This document shows, in pieces, positions 16,865-25,205 of a DNA stretch of 64,000 nucleotides; the stretch's first letter is position 1; every line of letters begins with the position of its first letter. Both the position numbers and the translations under genes were made by a program. The DNA comes from Clostridia bacterium (GTDB lineage: Bacteria; Bacillota; Clostridia; UBA1212; UBA1255). The notes beneath the pieces are model-generated. The model was not told where the DNA came from, did not search any database, and saw only the letters and a program-made list of their open reading frames with translations. The stretch is taken from contig JAGBGO010000027.1 of assembly GCA_017935905.1 (NCBI GenBank), positions 24,331 to 88,330 of the forward strand, given 5' to 3'.

Positions 16865-17719
16865 TTAAGACAAGTGAAAGATGGCAATTTCGGCAAAAGA
16901 TCCGAATCGAATGGGAAGCAAGGAGCAACCTAATCCGCTGGTAACGTAGAGGGGGAAACCTTTATAATCGTGCAACCCGTAAATGTAGCCCTCTTTGGGC
17001 AGCCGGTCTTCTTTCAGGAGCGTAAATTCCAAATTAAAAGGCGTACGAATCTGACCGCCGTGGGTGTGACCGCACACGGTAATATGGGGGCGCAATTCTG
17101 CCGGCACAGATTCCAGTCGAAGCAGCATATCGGCGTTGTGAGTCGCCAGTACGAAAGATAGATTGTTTTCTTGAGCCATTTTACCCCACTTTGAAACCAG
17201 TGCTGCCACGTCCGCCGCATTGGTGCGTACGTCGTTTAAGCCACCGATGAGCGCGTTTCCGTACGTCACAGCCTCCTCCTCTAATATCTTAATGCGAGGA
17301 GACAGCAGGGACAGCTCCCGAATATACGCTTTGCGCAAATCCGGCTTCCCTTCAAAAATTTTATTTTCATGATTGCCAAACGTGATAAAGATCGGTACTT
17401 GCACGCTTTGGGCGACGTTTTCCACAAAATAAGCTGCGCGCCCAGTTTCTTCCAGACGATTACATAAATCGCCGGTAATGACGATAAAATCAGGATTGAC
17501 GTTTTTCACCGCAGCAGCAATTTGACGCACGGGGATGGGCATATTCGCAATGTGAATATCTGAAAGCAGCACAAAAGTGCAAGGCTCCCCGCTGCCGTTG
17601 ATTTCTTTGCGGGTGGCAATCAGTTTCCGGGCGCGTTGCATCATCACCATGCATGCCATCATAATCAAGGCGCAAAGTATACATACCCCTATTAAGATCA
17701 TTTGAATCCATTCCCGCAT
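16865..17719 (-). CDS. Membrane-anchored metallophosphoesterase
   Basis: 284 residues. One N-terminal helix (about 6-27) anchors the protein, followed by a calcineurin-type phosphoesterase: SDIHIAN, ITGDLCNR, FGNHE, ATHNAD and CGHTHGGQ supply the two-metal ligands in order. It resembles YkuE/YaeI-type enzymes acting on lipid-linked or nucleotide phosphates. The fourth gene of the dockerin-cohesin unit, 15 bp after the preceding gene. Substrate unknown. Confidence 0.85.
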   Translation of the reverse strand: MREWIQMILIGVCILCALIMMACMVMMQRARKLIATRKEINGSGEPCTFVLLSDIHIANMPIPVRQIAAAVKNVNPDFIVITGDLCNRLEETGRAAYFVENVAQSVQVPIFITFGNHENKIFEGKPDLRKAYIRELSLLSPRIKILEEEAVTYGNALIGGLNDVRTNAADVAALVSKWGKMAQENNLSFVLATHNADMLLRLESVPAELRPHITVCGHTHGGQIRTPFNLEFTLLKEDRLPKEGYIYGLHDYKGFPLYVTSGLGCSLLPIRFGSFAEIAIFHLS

Positions 17720-17734
17720 ATCGCTGTAAGCCTC

Positions 17735-18640
17735 TTATTTCCAATTCCAATCGTCTTTGTGAATCTGATAGTCTTCTTGAGAAATATCCGTTTGGATAAT
17801 TTTATTCTCCTTCTCCGCTTCCTTGCGCAATTTCTCTGCCTTGGCTTTCTCCCGTTCTTTCTTAGAAGGCAAGATATCTACTTTCAAAAGCATCAAAATT
17901 GCGATGCGCGCCAAACCAAAAAGTAAGAACGTGCCGGCCAGCGCATAGGCAATCCAGCATAGAATCTCAATAAAATCAGACATACGGAAACCCGCGTCCA
18001 ACTCCACCTGTTCCACGTGCTCTACACGGGGTGTAGACGTCATTTCCGCCGTGGCACCGGGGAGAATTTCCTCATCCAAACCGGTGTCTGCCGGTGGCAT
18101 GGTTTCCTCAGCAGGGGCCGTTGTGGCCGGTTGCGCCGTGATGCCGGGCGGTGTAAGAATTTCCAATTTAGGCGGTGTGGTAGGAACCACCGGTGTAGGC
18201 TTCTTGGTAGGGGTTGGTGCCTTGGTAGGCGCCGGCGTCTTCGTTGCCGCAGGCTTCGTGGTGTTCGGGGCTTTGCTTCCCGATGGCGAGGGAGATCCTG
18301 TGGCTGCAGGCGCTGTGGTCGCAGCCGGGGTTCCGGATGGAGAGGCCGATGTTTCCGGTGTCTCGCTTGCCTCCGGAGACGAACTGGTTTCCGGTGCCTG
18401 GCTTACGTCCGCCGTAGGTGAAGATTCCGCTGTAGCCGCTGCCGATTGAGCAGGCGATGGACTGGGCACTGTCGCTTCCCCGGAGCTTGCAGGTAAAGTA
18501 GCAGACGATTCCGTTGCCGAAGTGAACTGCACCGGGGCAAAATGCCACAGGACAGCCAGTACCGCTATACATATTACGATCATCCAAGCGGTGGAAAAAA
18601 TCTTCCGCCAAAATACTTTATCCATTTTAGAATTCATCAT
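17735..18640 (-). CDS. Bitopic surface protein with long Pro/Thr/Ser linker
   Basis: 301 residues. An N-terminal helix (about 13-33) and a second hydrophobic helix (about 225-250) flank some 180 residues of Pro, Thr, Ser, Ala and Lys (KTPAPTKAPTPTKKP style). The C-terminal tail is charged (KEREKAKAEKLRKEAEKENK) and probably cytosolic. No enzymatic domain is visible. Several in-frame ATG (18640, 18637, 18625) could serve; AGGA at 18642-18645 fits 18637 best. The gene lies between the cohesin protein and the phosphoesterase, so it is probably an assembly or anchoring part of the same surface system (inference). Confidence 0.6.
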   Translation of the reverse strand: MMNSKMDKVFWRKIFSTAWMIVICIAVLAVLWHFAPVQFTSATESSATLPASSGEATVPSPSPAQSAAATAESSPTADVSQAPETSSSPEASETPETSASPSGTPAATTAPAATGSPSPSGSKAPNTTKPAATKTPAPTKAPTPTKKPTPVVPTTPPKLEILTPPGITAQPATTAPAEETMPPADTGLDEEILPGATAEMTSTPRVEHVEQVELDAGFRMSDFIEILCWIAYALAGTFLLFGLARIAILMLLKVDILPSKKEREKAKAEKLRKEAEKENKIIQTDISQEDYQIHKDDWNWK

Positions 18641-19520
18641 TTCCTATAATCTTCGACCGACGAACAGCGCGGCCTTTCTTTCTTCCCCAAATGAGGAATC
18701 CAATAGCAATACCGATCCAAATACCCACGATCAATACCACCATCATCCAAAAGCCCAATGCACCGGTCTTAATCAAAAGTGACTGTGCCTCCGGGGTGGG
18801 GGTAGGCGTCGCTTTCTGTGTAGCCTCCGGCGTCACGGTAGGAATCACTTCCGGCGTTTTGGAAGGTTCCAACGTTTCCTCCTCACCGGGGGTTCCGTCC
18901 GGCGTAGCACTGGGATCTACTTCATCCGTGCCGATAGGTGTCTGCTGGCCGGGGGTGGTAGCGCCGGGCGTCCACGAGGGCGTCTTGGTGGGTGTAGGCG
19001 TAGGCGTTGGGGTAGGTACGTTCGCCACTTCAATCTGCTTTGAAACCACTGCACTGCCAAAGATTTGGCTGGGCGTCAGTTCGGTAAAATTACCGTCTGC
19101 TGCACGGGTCACTGTGGCCGTCACAGTGCTCTTGCTTCCGGGTTTGCTATTATTGGTAACGGCAAACACCAATTTCTGTGTGGCCTGTTTTGCGGTGAAA
19201 TCTTCCGGTGCAAAAATAATGGTAATCTTAGAATTGGCTTCATCTACCGTAATGGTGTCCGTCACACCTTCCGTCTTCGTGCTGGAATTCTTGGAAAACC
19301 AAAGCATACCGGCATCGTAGGTAACCTCAATCTGGCCGCCGGACACACCGTTATCTAATGAAAGACCCACGGTGATCGTAATGGATTTACCGGGCTGCGC
19401 AGCATCCGCCGAAGACGTTAGAATAATTCCGTTGGCAGCCGAAACCGGTAATGCCATAGCAGAAACGCAAATCACGATAAAAAGAAAGCATACAACTATT
19501 TTCTTTGATAATTTTCTCAT
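18627..19520 (-). CDS. Cohesin-domain surface protein with C-terminal membrane anchor
   Basis: 297 residues from the ATG at 19520, chosen because GAGGG lies 8 bp upstream and the longer frame would overlap the previous gene. Signal peptide about 1-28 (ends VSA), then a cohesin-like beta sandwich (about 28-165) with the family pattern ADAAQPGKSITITVGL, GGQIEVTYD and KLVFAVTNNS. A Thr-Pro linker (about 170-255) leads to a membrane helix and a basic tail (GRKKGRAVRRSK). Cohesins bind dockerins with Ca; a dockerin protein is encoded immediately upstream, 13 bp away. Likely an outer-face receptor for it. Confidence 0.8.
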   Translation of the reverse strand: MRKLSKKIVVCFLFIVICVSAMALPVSAANGIILTSSADAAQPGKSITITVGLSLDNGVSGGQIEVTYDAGMLWFSKNSSTKTEGVTDTITVDEANSKITIIFAPEDFTAKQATQKLVFAVTNNSKPGSKSTVTATVTRAADGNFTELTPSQIFGSAVVSKQIEVANVPTPTPTPTPTKTPSWTPGATTPGQQTPIGTDEVDPSATPDGTPGEEETLEPSKTPEVIPTVTPEATQKATPTPTPEAQSLLIKTGALGFWMMVVLIVGIWIGIAIGFLIWGRKKGRAVRRSKIIGNDEF

Positions 19521-19533
19521 ACGCACAACCCTC

Positions 19534-21447
19534 TTATTTTTGTTCAATCTTTATCTTACCCAATAAATATTGCCGAAGTTTGGCAAAATCCGCAATACCC
19601 ACCTGACCGTCATAATTGACATCCGCAGCATTTTGGTAAATGCCCGTAACCAAATCGCCCCGCAGCATTTCCTGCCTTAATTTCGCAAAGTCAGCAATGC
19701 CCACCTGGCCGTCTCCATTGATATCGCCGTAAATCAACACCGTATAGGAAATCTGCTCTACGCCGCTGTCCAAAATGGAAACCACTGTGCCGGAGGCAAC
19801 CAAATCCGTATCCGCCAAAGCGCCGCCTTGGGCATTCTTAAACGCCAAGGTGACTTCTCCGGTGTTCCCCGTAACGGTCATCGCTTCCTTCAAGGAAAGG
19901 ACCGTGGTTCCCGGTTCAATCTTGTGCATCCACTGCAGGCCGTGATCCACCATAAACCCACTTTGGGGCTTAAAAGAAACCACAAGTGTATTATACACAA
20001 AAATTTGCTTGTCCGCCACCATTATATTCAATTCCGAAGTCCGGTAGACCCCGCCGTTTTCATTGTAAATCACCACACGGACGGTGGTGTCTCCCGCTTG
20101 CACCGGATTCCACAGCAGCGTATTTTGATTGCGAACGACGGTGGTCCGGATTCCGTTTGGATTTTGGATGGTAAAATGGTACGTTGCACCCTCCAAAAGG
20201 CTGCACTGCAGTTTCAAATGCCCGTCTGCCCGGGGTTCTTCCCCCGTAAGGGTTGCCACGGTCAGCCCTGCACCTTGGGCATCCTGCGCAGCAATATGAT
20301 ACGTGGCTGATTGCACAGAAACCGGTAGCAAAACCGTCTTTGTAAGACCGTAAACGTTTGTGACTGTAACGGAAACCGTTGTTTCTTCGGTAATTTGTTC
20401 CGGCCGCAAGTACAAAGGCTTGGTTTCCACAGAGGCAATGCCGTATTGGTCCGAGGCCTGTACGTATTTAGAAAGATGCCAAAATTCCCCTTGGGGAATC
20501 TCCGGAAGTAAAAGTGTTTCCGTCAAAATCATAGGCAGCGTAGGCGTTGCCACCTGCACGGTTACGTTGCAGTCCGTTTCATTTCCTGCAGGATCTTTGA
20601 CTTTCACAAGAAGCGTTTGCGCCCCTTCTGCCCGGGTGTCAATTTGGGTTAAATCGTATGTAAGGGAAGGCGTCTGTCCCCGTTCATCCCGAATGTGCAG
20701 TGCATCTTGGACTTGCGCGTCAGAAAGCGCCGTTCCCGCCGCCACGTAGATTTTTCGGCTCTCTACTTGCGGCGCCTGGGTATCTTTGGTTAAAATATCT
20801 TGAGGAATTAAACTTTGTATTTGCGTTACCGGATTCTTGGCACTGCAAAAAACGCCGCAGGTAACGGTTTTTCCGTCAAATTCACCTCGCACCAAGGCAA
20901 CACCCACCACTTGAATATCGTTTTTCAAAATAGCGCCGGATGCGTTGGTGTGGTTCAGTACCATTTTACAGAAATATTCCGCCCCCAAAGCGGGCTGGGT
21001 GCAGGTGTAATCTGTGGCATAAATGGACGCCGTTACCGTAAGGTACGACAGTTGCCCTGAAAGAAGTTGGGCTTTCGTCTGCGCCGCCGCGGCATCCGGT
21101 TGCGTCAGCATGGCAATTGCAATATACGCAGCGTTCTTGGAAAGCACGTCGGAATTCGTTACGGTGCTCAGACCTTGAATTTGGCGAATATCCGCAATTT
21201 CGGTTAAAATCGCCGCTTCTGTCGCCTTCAAATGGGCATCTTCATTGGCGGTATAAATCGGAAAAGACGCGTCTAAAGACGGAAGAGTGGTCGTTTGCGC
21301 ACCCGCTACCTTCTGCGCTGAGAAAAAGCCACCTACTATGACAAAGATTCCCAACAAAAAAGCCACTGCAAGCAGAACCGAGCCGGTAAAACCGTTTCGC
21401 TTCTCCCCAGTAGCATACTTTCGTTGTGGTGTTCTATCTTGTTTCAT
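19534..21447 (-). CDS. Membrane-anchored dockerin protein with CAP-like domain and Ig-like repeats
   Basis: 637 residues. Basic N-terminus and one membrane helix (about 21-43), then a degenerate CAP/SCP-like region (about 70-210: ILTEIADIRQIQGL, KNAAYIAIAML, VLNHTNASGAIL, VVGVALV), several Ig-like beta domains (about 225-565) and a C-terminal type I dockerin. The dockerin has two near-identical Ca loops, GDINGDGQVGIADFAKLRQ and VNYDGQVGIADFAKLRQ, with Asp/Asn ligands at 1, 3, 5 and 12. First gene of the operon; the second encodes a cohesin protein. The helix has no clear cleavage site, so it is probably tethered to the membrane. Confidence 0.8.
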   Translation of the reverse strand: MKQDRTPQRKYATGEKRNGFTGSVLLAVAFLLGIFVIVGGFFSAQKVAGAQTTTLPSLDASFPIYTANEDAHLKATEAAILTEIADIRQIQGLSTVTNSDVLSKNAAYIAIAMLTQPDAAAAQTKAQLLSGQLSYLTVTASIYATDYTCTQPALGAEYFCKMVLNHTNASGAILKNDIQVVGVALVRGEFDGKTVTCGVFCSAKNPVTQIQSLIPQDILTKDTQAPQVESRKIYVAAGTALSDAQVQDALHIRDERGQTPSLTYDLTQIDTRAEGAQTLLVKVKDPAGNETDCNVTVQVATPTLPMILTETLLLPEIPQGEFWHLSKYVQASDQYGIASVETKPLYLRPEQITEETTVSVTVTNVYGLTKTVLLPVSVQSATYHIAAQDAQGAGLTVATLTGEEPRADGHLKLQCSLLEGATYHFTIQNPNGIRTTVVRNQNTLLWNPVQAGDTTVRVVIYNENGGVYRTSELNIMVADKQIFVYNTLVVSFKPQSGFMVDHGLQWMHKIEPGTTVLSLKEAMTVTGNTGEVTLAFKNAQGGALADTDLVASGTVVSILDSGVEQISYTVLIYGDINGDGQVGIADFAKLRQEMLRGDLVTGIYQNAADVNYDGQVGIADFAKLRQYLLGKIKIEQK

Positions 21448-21524
21448 AGTTGCTTCTTTTGGTTCCTGCCTTTATCTTTCGTATAAATACCACGTACTGT
21501 TGTATTTTATCATATCAGGGGTAT

Positions 21525-21563
21525 GCCACGCAAGTGGAATATATTCTCAGCGGGAGGCGTGGC
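21525..21563. repeat. Single inverted repeat, GCCACGC / GCGTGGC, upstream of the dockerin gene
   Basis: Seven-bp perfect arms at 21525-21531 and 21557-21563, starts 32 bp apart, the same geometry as the triple repeats at 5207 and 11666. The left arm overlaps a possible minus-strand -35 (TTGCGT, with TAAAAT 18 bp on). Possible operator of the dockerin-cohesin operon. Confidence 0.4.
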
Positions 21564-21592
21564 GCGAACCTGCCGCCTGATGCAAATTACAA

Positions 21593-21628
21593 CGAAAAAC
21601 GCCCCGCAGTCCGCAGACCCAGGGCGTT
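21593..21628 (-). terminator. Terminator after rplL
   Basis: Minus-strand stem AACGCCC / GGGCGTT followed by TTTTT, 34 bp after the rplL stop. rpoB, the usual next gene in Firmicutes, does not follow. Confidence 0.8.
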
Positions 21629-21662
21629 CTCCTATGCATTCAGTCTCGATGTAAGACTTGAA

Positions 21663-22052
21663 TTATTTCACTTCAACAGTAGCGCCTGCTTCTTTAAGCT
21701 TAGCTTCGATAGCAGCAGCATCGTCTTTGGAAATCTTCTCTTTGATAGCCTTAGGAGCTTCGTCAACCAACTTCTTAGCGTCCATCAAGGAAGCGCCGGT
21801 GATTTCCTTAACAACCTTGATAACGTTCATCTTGTTAGCGCCTGCATCCTTAAGGATTACGTCGAATTCAGTCTGCTCAGCTTCAGCAGCAGGAGCAGCA
21901 CCAGCAGCTGCAGGAGCAGCTACCATAGCCATAGCAGGAGCTGCAGCGGATACGCCGAACTCTTCCTCAAGAGCTTTAACAAGCTCAGACAACTCCATAA
22001 CAGAGAGAGCCTTAACATCTTCAATTAACTTTGTAACTTTTTCGCTAGCCAT
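21663..22052 (-). CDS. rplL: 50S ribosomal protein L7/L12
   Basis: 129 residues. N-terminal dimerisation helices ([20 protein letters not shown]), an Ala-rich hinge (about 37-58) and the C-terminal domain with [23 protein letters not shown] and [11 protein letters not shown]. Multicopy stalk protein that recruits translation GTPases, bound to L10 from the gene before it. A strong GGAGGT ribosome site precedes the ATG. Confidence 0.97.
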   Translation of the reverse strand: MASEKVTKLIEDVKALSVMELSELVKALEEEFGVSAAAPAMAMVAAPAAAGAAPAAEAEQTEFDVILKDAGANKMNVIKVVKEITGASLMDAKKLVDEAPKAIKEKISKDDAAAIEAKLKEAGATVEVK

Positions 22053-22106
22053 TTTAAATTACCTCCATAAATTTTAAATATTTGTTTAATGGCGTGCCGT
22101 TTCTAC

Positions 22107-22637
22107 TTAGGCACTTTGCTTTTCTGCGATTGCGTTGAGGGCAACCACAAGACCACGGATATTTCCGTTGAGTACGTTGACAAGACCACTGATCGGTGCA
22201 TTCAAGCCACCAAGTACTCTTGCAACCAGTTCTTCCTTCGAAGGCATCTTCGAAAGATCTTTGACTTCCGCTGCGGAAATCACCTTTCCGTCCAGAATAC
22301 CACCCTTTACTTCCAGCTTGTCGAATTTAGCTTCGTACTCGCAAAGAATCTTGGCAGCATCTGTATAGGAGTCTGCAGACGTAGCGATGGCCGTAGGACC
22401 TTTGAACATATCCTCTGTACCGTCGATACCGATTTCCTTCGCTGCTCTTAAAGCAAGCGTGTTCTTTCTTACTGCAAACTTAACACCTGCTTTACGAAGT
22501 GCATTACGCAGTTCTGTATCCTGCTCTACGGTCAAACCTCTGGTAGATACCATTACGGTTGCCAAAGAAGCTTTCATTTCCTCTGCAATTTGTGCAACTT
22601 CAGCCTGCTTTGTTTGTAAAATTTTCTCACTGGGCAT
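22107..22637 (-). CDS. rplJ: 50S ribosomal protein L10
   Basis: 176 residues from the ATG at 22637, which has GAGGAGGTG upstream; the longer open frame runs into the leader RNA. It starts MPSEKILQTKQAEVAQIAEEM and contains VSTRGLTVEQ and KGPTAIA, typical of L10. It anchors the L12 dimers to 23S rRNA and, in bacteria with this leader, represses its own operon by binding the leader upstream. Confidence 0.95.
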   Translation of the reverse strand: MPSEKILQTKQAEVAQIAEEMKASLATVMVSTRGLTVEQDTELRNALRKAGVKFAVRKNTLALRAAKEIGIDGTEDMFKGPTAIATSADSYTDAAKILCEYEAKFDKLEVKGGILDGKVISAAEVKDLSKMPSKEELVARVLGGLNAPISGLVNVLNGNIRGLVVALNAIAEKQSA

Positions 22638-22675
22638 CCAATAAACACCTCCTCTCGAGAATTGAACGCATATAT

Positions 22676-22800
22676 CAAAAACCCTTCTGCACACAAAGAC
22701 ACAGAAGGGTTTACGATCATTGTTTCCGTAAAATCTCTCCTCGGCGGGACTTACGTGAGATCCTGTTGGATTTCAATGCCTGCTGTCTTTGGTTCAATCT
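22676..22800 (-). ncRNA. Ribosomal protein L10 leader with internal terminator
   Basis: Minus-strand RNA between rplA and rplJ. It has the conserved core CCAAAGACAGCAGGC (about 22778-22793) and CCGAGGAGAGA (about 22733-22743) of the L10-leader family. These are followed by an intrinsic terminator: ACCCTTCTG at 22681-22689 pairs with CAGAAGGGT at 22702-22710, then TTTTT. L10-L12 binding to the core is known to repress rplJL in this family. Confidence 0.8.
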
Positions 22801-22832
22801 TGGCTTTCAATATTAAATTGAAACTTTCCGGA

Positions 22833-23513
22833 TTAGCCTTTGAAGCGAACTCCGGGGCCCATGGTAGAAGTTACCACGATGCTCTTAATATACTGGCCTT
22901 TCGCAGAAGCGGGTTTTGCCTTTACGATTGCATCGTACAACGTAGTGTAGTTCTCACCCAACTTCTCCGGTCCGAAGGAAGCCTTACCGATTACACAGTG
23001 GATAATGTTTGTCTTGTCCAATCTGTACTCGATCTTACCTGCTTTCAGATCGTCAATAGCCTTCTTAACGTCCATTGTAACGGTTCCGGCTTTGGGGTTC
23101 GGCATCAAGCCCTTAGGACCTAATACTTTACCGAGACGGCCTACAAGACCCATCATATCCGGTGTTGCAACGATAACGTCAAATTCAAACCAGTTCTCGC
23201 CCTGGATCTTTGCAACAAGATCCTCAGCACCTACATAATCAGCACCTGCTGCTTCTGCCTCGTCTGCCTTTGCACCTTTTGCAAAAACAAGTACGCGAAC
23301 CTTCTTACCGGTTCCGTGGGGCAGTACAACTGCACCTCTAACCTGCTGGTCAGCATGTCTGGAGTCAACGCCGAGTCTGAAATGTGCCTCGATCGTCTCG
23401 TCAAACTTTGCTTTCGCTGTCTGTACGACAACGTTAAGACCTTCTGCAGGATCATAGAGTTTTGCTTTATCTACCAGCTTAGCGCTGTCTTGATATTTCT
23501 TACCTCTAAACAC
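22833..23513 (-). CDS. rplA: 50S ribosomal protein L1
   Basis: 226 residues starting at a GTG (23513), with AAGGAG 11 bp upstream. It has [24 protein letters not shown], the VVLPHGTGK motif, [21 protein letters not shown] and the C-terminal TMGPGVR. It binds 23S rRNA at the L1 stalk. It lies 42 bp after rplK, in the usual order. Confidence 0.96.
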   Translation of the reverse strand: MFRGKKYQDSAKLVDKAKLYDPAEGLNVVVQTAKAKFDETIEAHFRLGVDSRHADQQVRGAVVLPHGTGKKVRVLVFAKGAKADEAEAAGADYVGAEDLVAKIQGENWFEFDVIVATPDMMGLVGRLGKVLGPKGLMPNPKAGTVTMDVKKAIDDLKAGKIEYRLDKTNIIHCVIGKASFGPEKLGENYTTLYDAIVKAKPASAKGQYIKSIVVTSTMGPGVRFKG

Positions 23514-23555
23514 AACAATTCACGCTCCTTATCACAAAATCTTAACCTTGCCGAA

Positions 23556-23981
23556 TTAGTCGACAACAACGATGCCCATGCTTCTCGCAGTACCTGCGAT
23601 CATGCTTGCTGCGGCCTCTACAGACGCAGCATTCATATCTGCTTGCTTCTGCTCTGCCAGTTTCAACAGGTCTGCCTTAGAAATCTTAGCGACCTTGTCA
23701 CGGTTGGGCTTACCGGATCCCTTCTCGACCTTGCATGCTTTCTTGAGCAATACAGCAGCCGGAGGAGTCTTTGTGATAAACGTAAACGTTCTGTCTGCGT
23801 AGACAGTGATAACAACAGGAATAATCAATCCTGCGTCCGCTTTCGTCTTCTCATTGAACTCTTTACAGAATCCCATGATGTTCAGGCCATGCTGACCTAA
23901 AGCTGGTCCAACCGGTGGTGTAGGTGCAGCCTTACCTGCAGGAATCTGCAGCTTAATCAATGCTACTACCTTCTTTGCCAT
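23556..23981 (-). CDS. rplK: 50S ribosomal protein L11
   Basis: 141 residues, standard length. [35 protein letters not shown] opening with the Pro-rich thiostrepton/IF-contact loop, and the RNA-binding C-terminus ([10 protein letters not shown]). Part of the GTPase-associated centre. Transcribed behind nusG. Confidence 0.97.
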   Translation of the reverse strand: MAKKVVALIKLQIPAGKAAPTPPVGPALGQHGLNIMGFCKEFNEKTKADAGLIIPVVITVYADRTFTFITKTPPAAVLLKKACKVEKGSGKPNRDKVAKISKADLLKLAEQKQADMNAASVEAAASMIAGTARSMGIVVVD

Positions 23982-24062
23982 AAACGTCCACCTCCCAAAA
24001 TAATTAGAAAAAAAATCTATGCAGTCAATTTCGCATTGGCGAAACTGTACAGCCTAAGTAAA

Positions 24063-24602
24063 TTAGAATATTCTTTGGATTTGAGAATATTCCAGTTCCG
24101 CGGAAATCTCGCGGCCAAACATGGATACTTTAACCTTAACCTGAGCCTTCTCGGGGTTGATGCTCTCAACCACACCGGTGAAGTTCTCCAAAGGTCCGGA
24201 AAGAATCCGTACGGAATCGTTGATTTCGTAATCCACAACTGCCTTTGCAGTAGCATCTACACCCAAAGCAGCAATTTCTTGCTCCGTAAGGGGTGTGGGT
24301 TTGTTGCCAAGACCAACAAAGCCTGTTACTCCACGGATATTCCGAACAACATACCACGTATCGTCGGTCATAATCATCTTCAACAAAATATATCCGGGGA
24401 AGATTTTCTTCAACGCAGACTTCTCGCGACCTTCTTTAATCTCAACTTCCTCGAGCATCGGGATAACGATTTCAAAGAAATAGTCCTGCATGCCACGATT
24501 CTCAATGACACGCTCTAAGCTTGCCTTCACTTTGTTCTCATAGCCGGAATAAGTATGCACAACGTACCAAAGCGGTTCACTGGAAACACCTTCTATAAAC
24601 AT
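24063..24602 (-). CDS. nusG: Transcription termination/antitermination factor NusG
   Basis: 179 residues. NGN domain with WYVVHTYSGYENKVKASL and FPGYILLKM, then GVTGFVG and a C-terminal KOW domain (DSVRILSGPLENFTGVVESI). It couples RNA polymerase with ribosomes or Rho. Ribosome site GGGAGG 9 bp upstream. Located secE-nusG-rplK as in most bacteria. Confidence 0.95.
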   Translation of the reverse strand: MFIEGVSSEPLWYVVHTYSGYENKVKASLERVIENRGMQDYFFEIVIPMLEEVEIKEGREKSALKKIFPGYILLKMIMTDDTWYVVRNIRGVTGFVGLGNKPTPLTEQEIAALGVDATAKAVVDYEINDSVRILSGPLENFTGVVESINPEKAQVKVKVSMFGREISAELEYSQIQRIF

Positions 24603-24648
24603 GCTGCTGTCCTCCCTTCAAGTAAAATACTTCTCGTCCGAACTGATA

Positions 24649-24885
24649 TTAACTCCAACGCTCGATCAGCGTCATCAGCGCCTTCATTCCCGAATCACAC
24701 AGGAAAATAATCAGTCCAACGACCAGGCAGAACGCAAGAACGGAAAGCGTGTTGATTAAAACCTGCTTCTTGGTAGGCCACGTAACTTTCTTTAACTCCG
24801 ATACGATACCACGGAAGAAGCCGCCAATCTTAGAGCCGACTCTAACAAAAATATTCGGTTTCTTTTGCTTGACGTCATTCGCCAT
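24649..24885 (-). CDS. secE: Preprotein translocase subunit SecE
   Basis: 78 residues when started at the second ATG (24885); the first ATG, three codons earlier, abuts its only AGG. It has GSKIGGFFRGIVSELKKVTWPTKKQV, the amphipathic helix and WP motif of SecE, and one membrane helix (about 45-65). It clamps SecY in the membrane. Between rpmG and nusG. Confidence 0.92.
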   Translation of the reverse strand: MANDVKQKKPNIFVRVGSKIGGFFRGIVSELKKVTWPTKKQVLINTLSVLAFCLVVGLIIFLCDSGMKALMTLIERWS

Positions 24886-24935
24886 AATCCACATCCTAAC
24901 TGTTAGTCAACCTAACGTTCCCTAAACAAACCGGA

Positions 24936-25085
24936 TTACTTCGTTTCTTTGTGAGCAGTATGCTTCTTACAGAACTTACAATACTTGCTCATTTCGATTC
25001 TGTCCGGATCGTTCTTCTTGTTCTTTAACGTTGTATAATTACGCTGTTTGCACTCTGTGCATGCCATAGTAACCTTTACTCTCAT
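24936..25085 (-). CDS. rpmG: 50S ribosomal protein L33
   Basis: 49 residues: [19 protein letters not shown] then [16 protein letters not shown] and [13 protein letters not shown]. Two Cys pairs (CTEC and CKFC) make the zinc-binding form. It is the promoter-proximal gene of the rpmG-secE-nusG-rplKAJL run, 50 bp before secE; the expected tRNA-Trp between them is absent. AACACCTCC gives a GGAGGTGTT ribosome site on the coding strand. Confidence 0.95.
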   Translation of the reverse strand: MRVKVTMACTECKQRNYTTLKNKKNDPDRIEMSKYCKFCKKHTAHKETK

Positions 25086-25121
25086 GCCGTAACACCTCCA
25101 TTGCTTAAAAGCGCATTGTCT

Positions 25122-25150
25122 AATTTACCATACCGAAGGGAACTTGTCAA
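25122..25150 (-). promoter_or_regulatory. Promoter of rpmG-secE-nusG
   Basis: Minus-strand perfect TTGACA (25145-25150), 17 bp, TAAATT (25122-25127), about 36 bp before rpmG. Confidence 0.65.
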
Positions 25151-25205
25151 CAACATTTTTCCACTTGCACGAAAATATTTGTAAACTTTTTACGAACATC
25201 GCCCA

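Noticed and set aside
18000..19020. DNA tandem repeats
   Set aside because: The repetitive look comes from Pro/Thr/Ser/Lys linker codons in the cohesin and bitopic proteins; no exact unit repeats.
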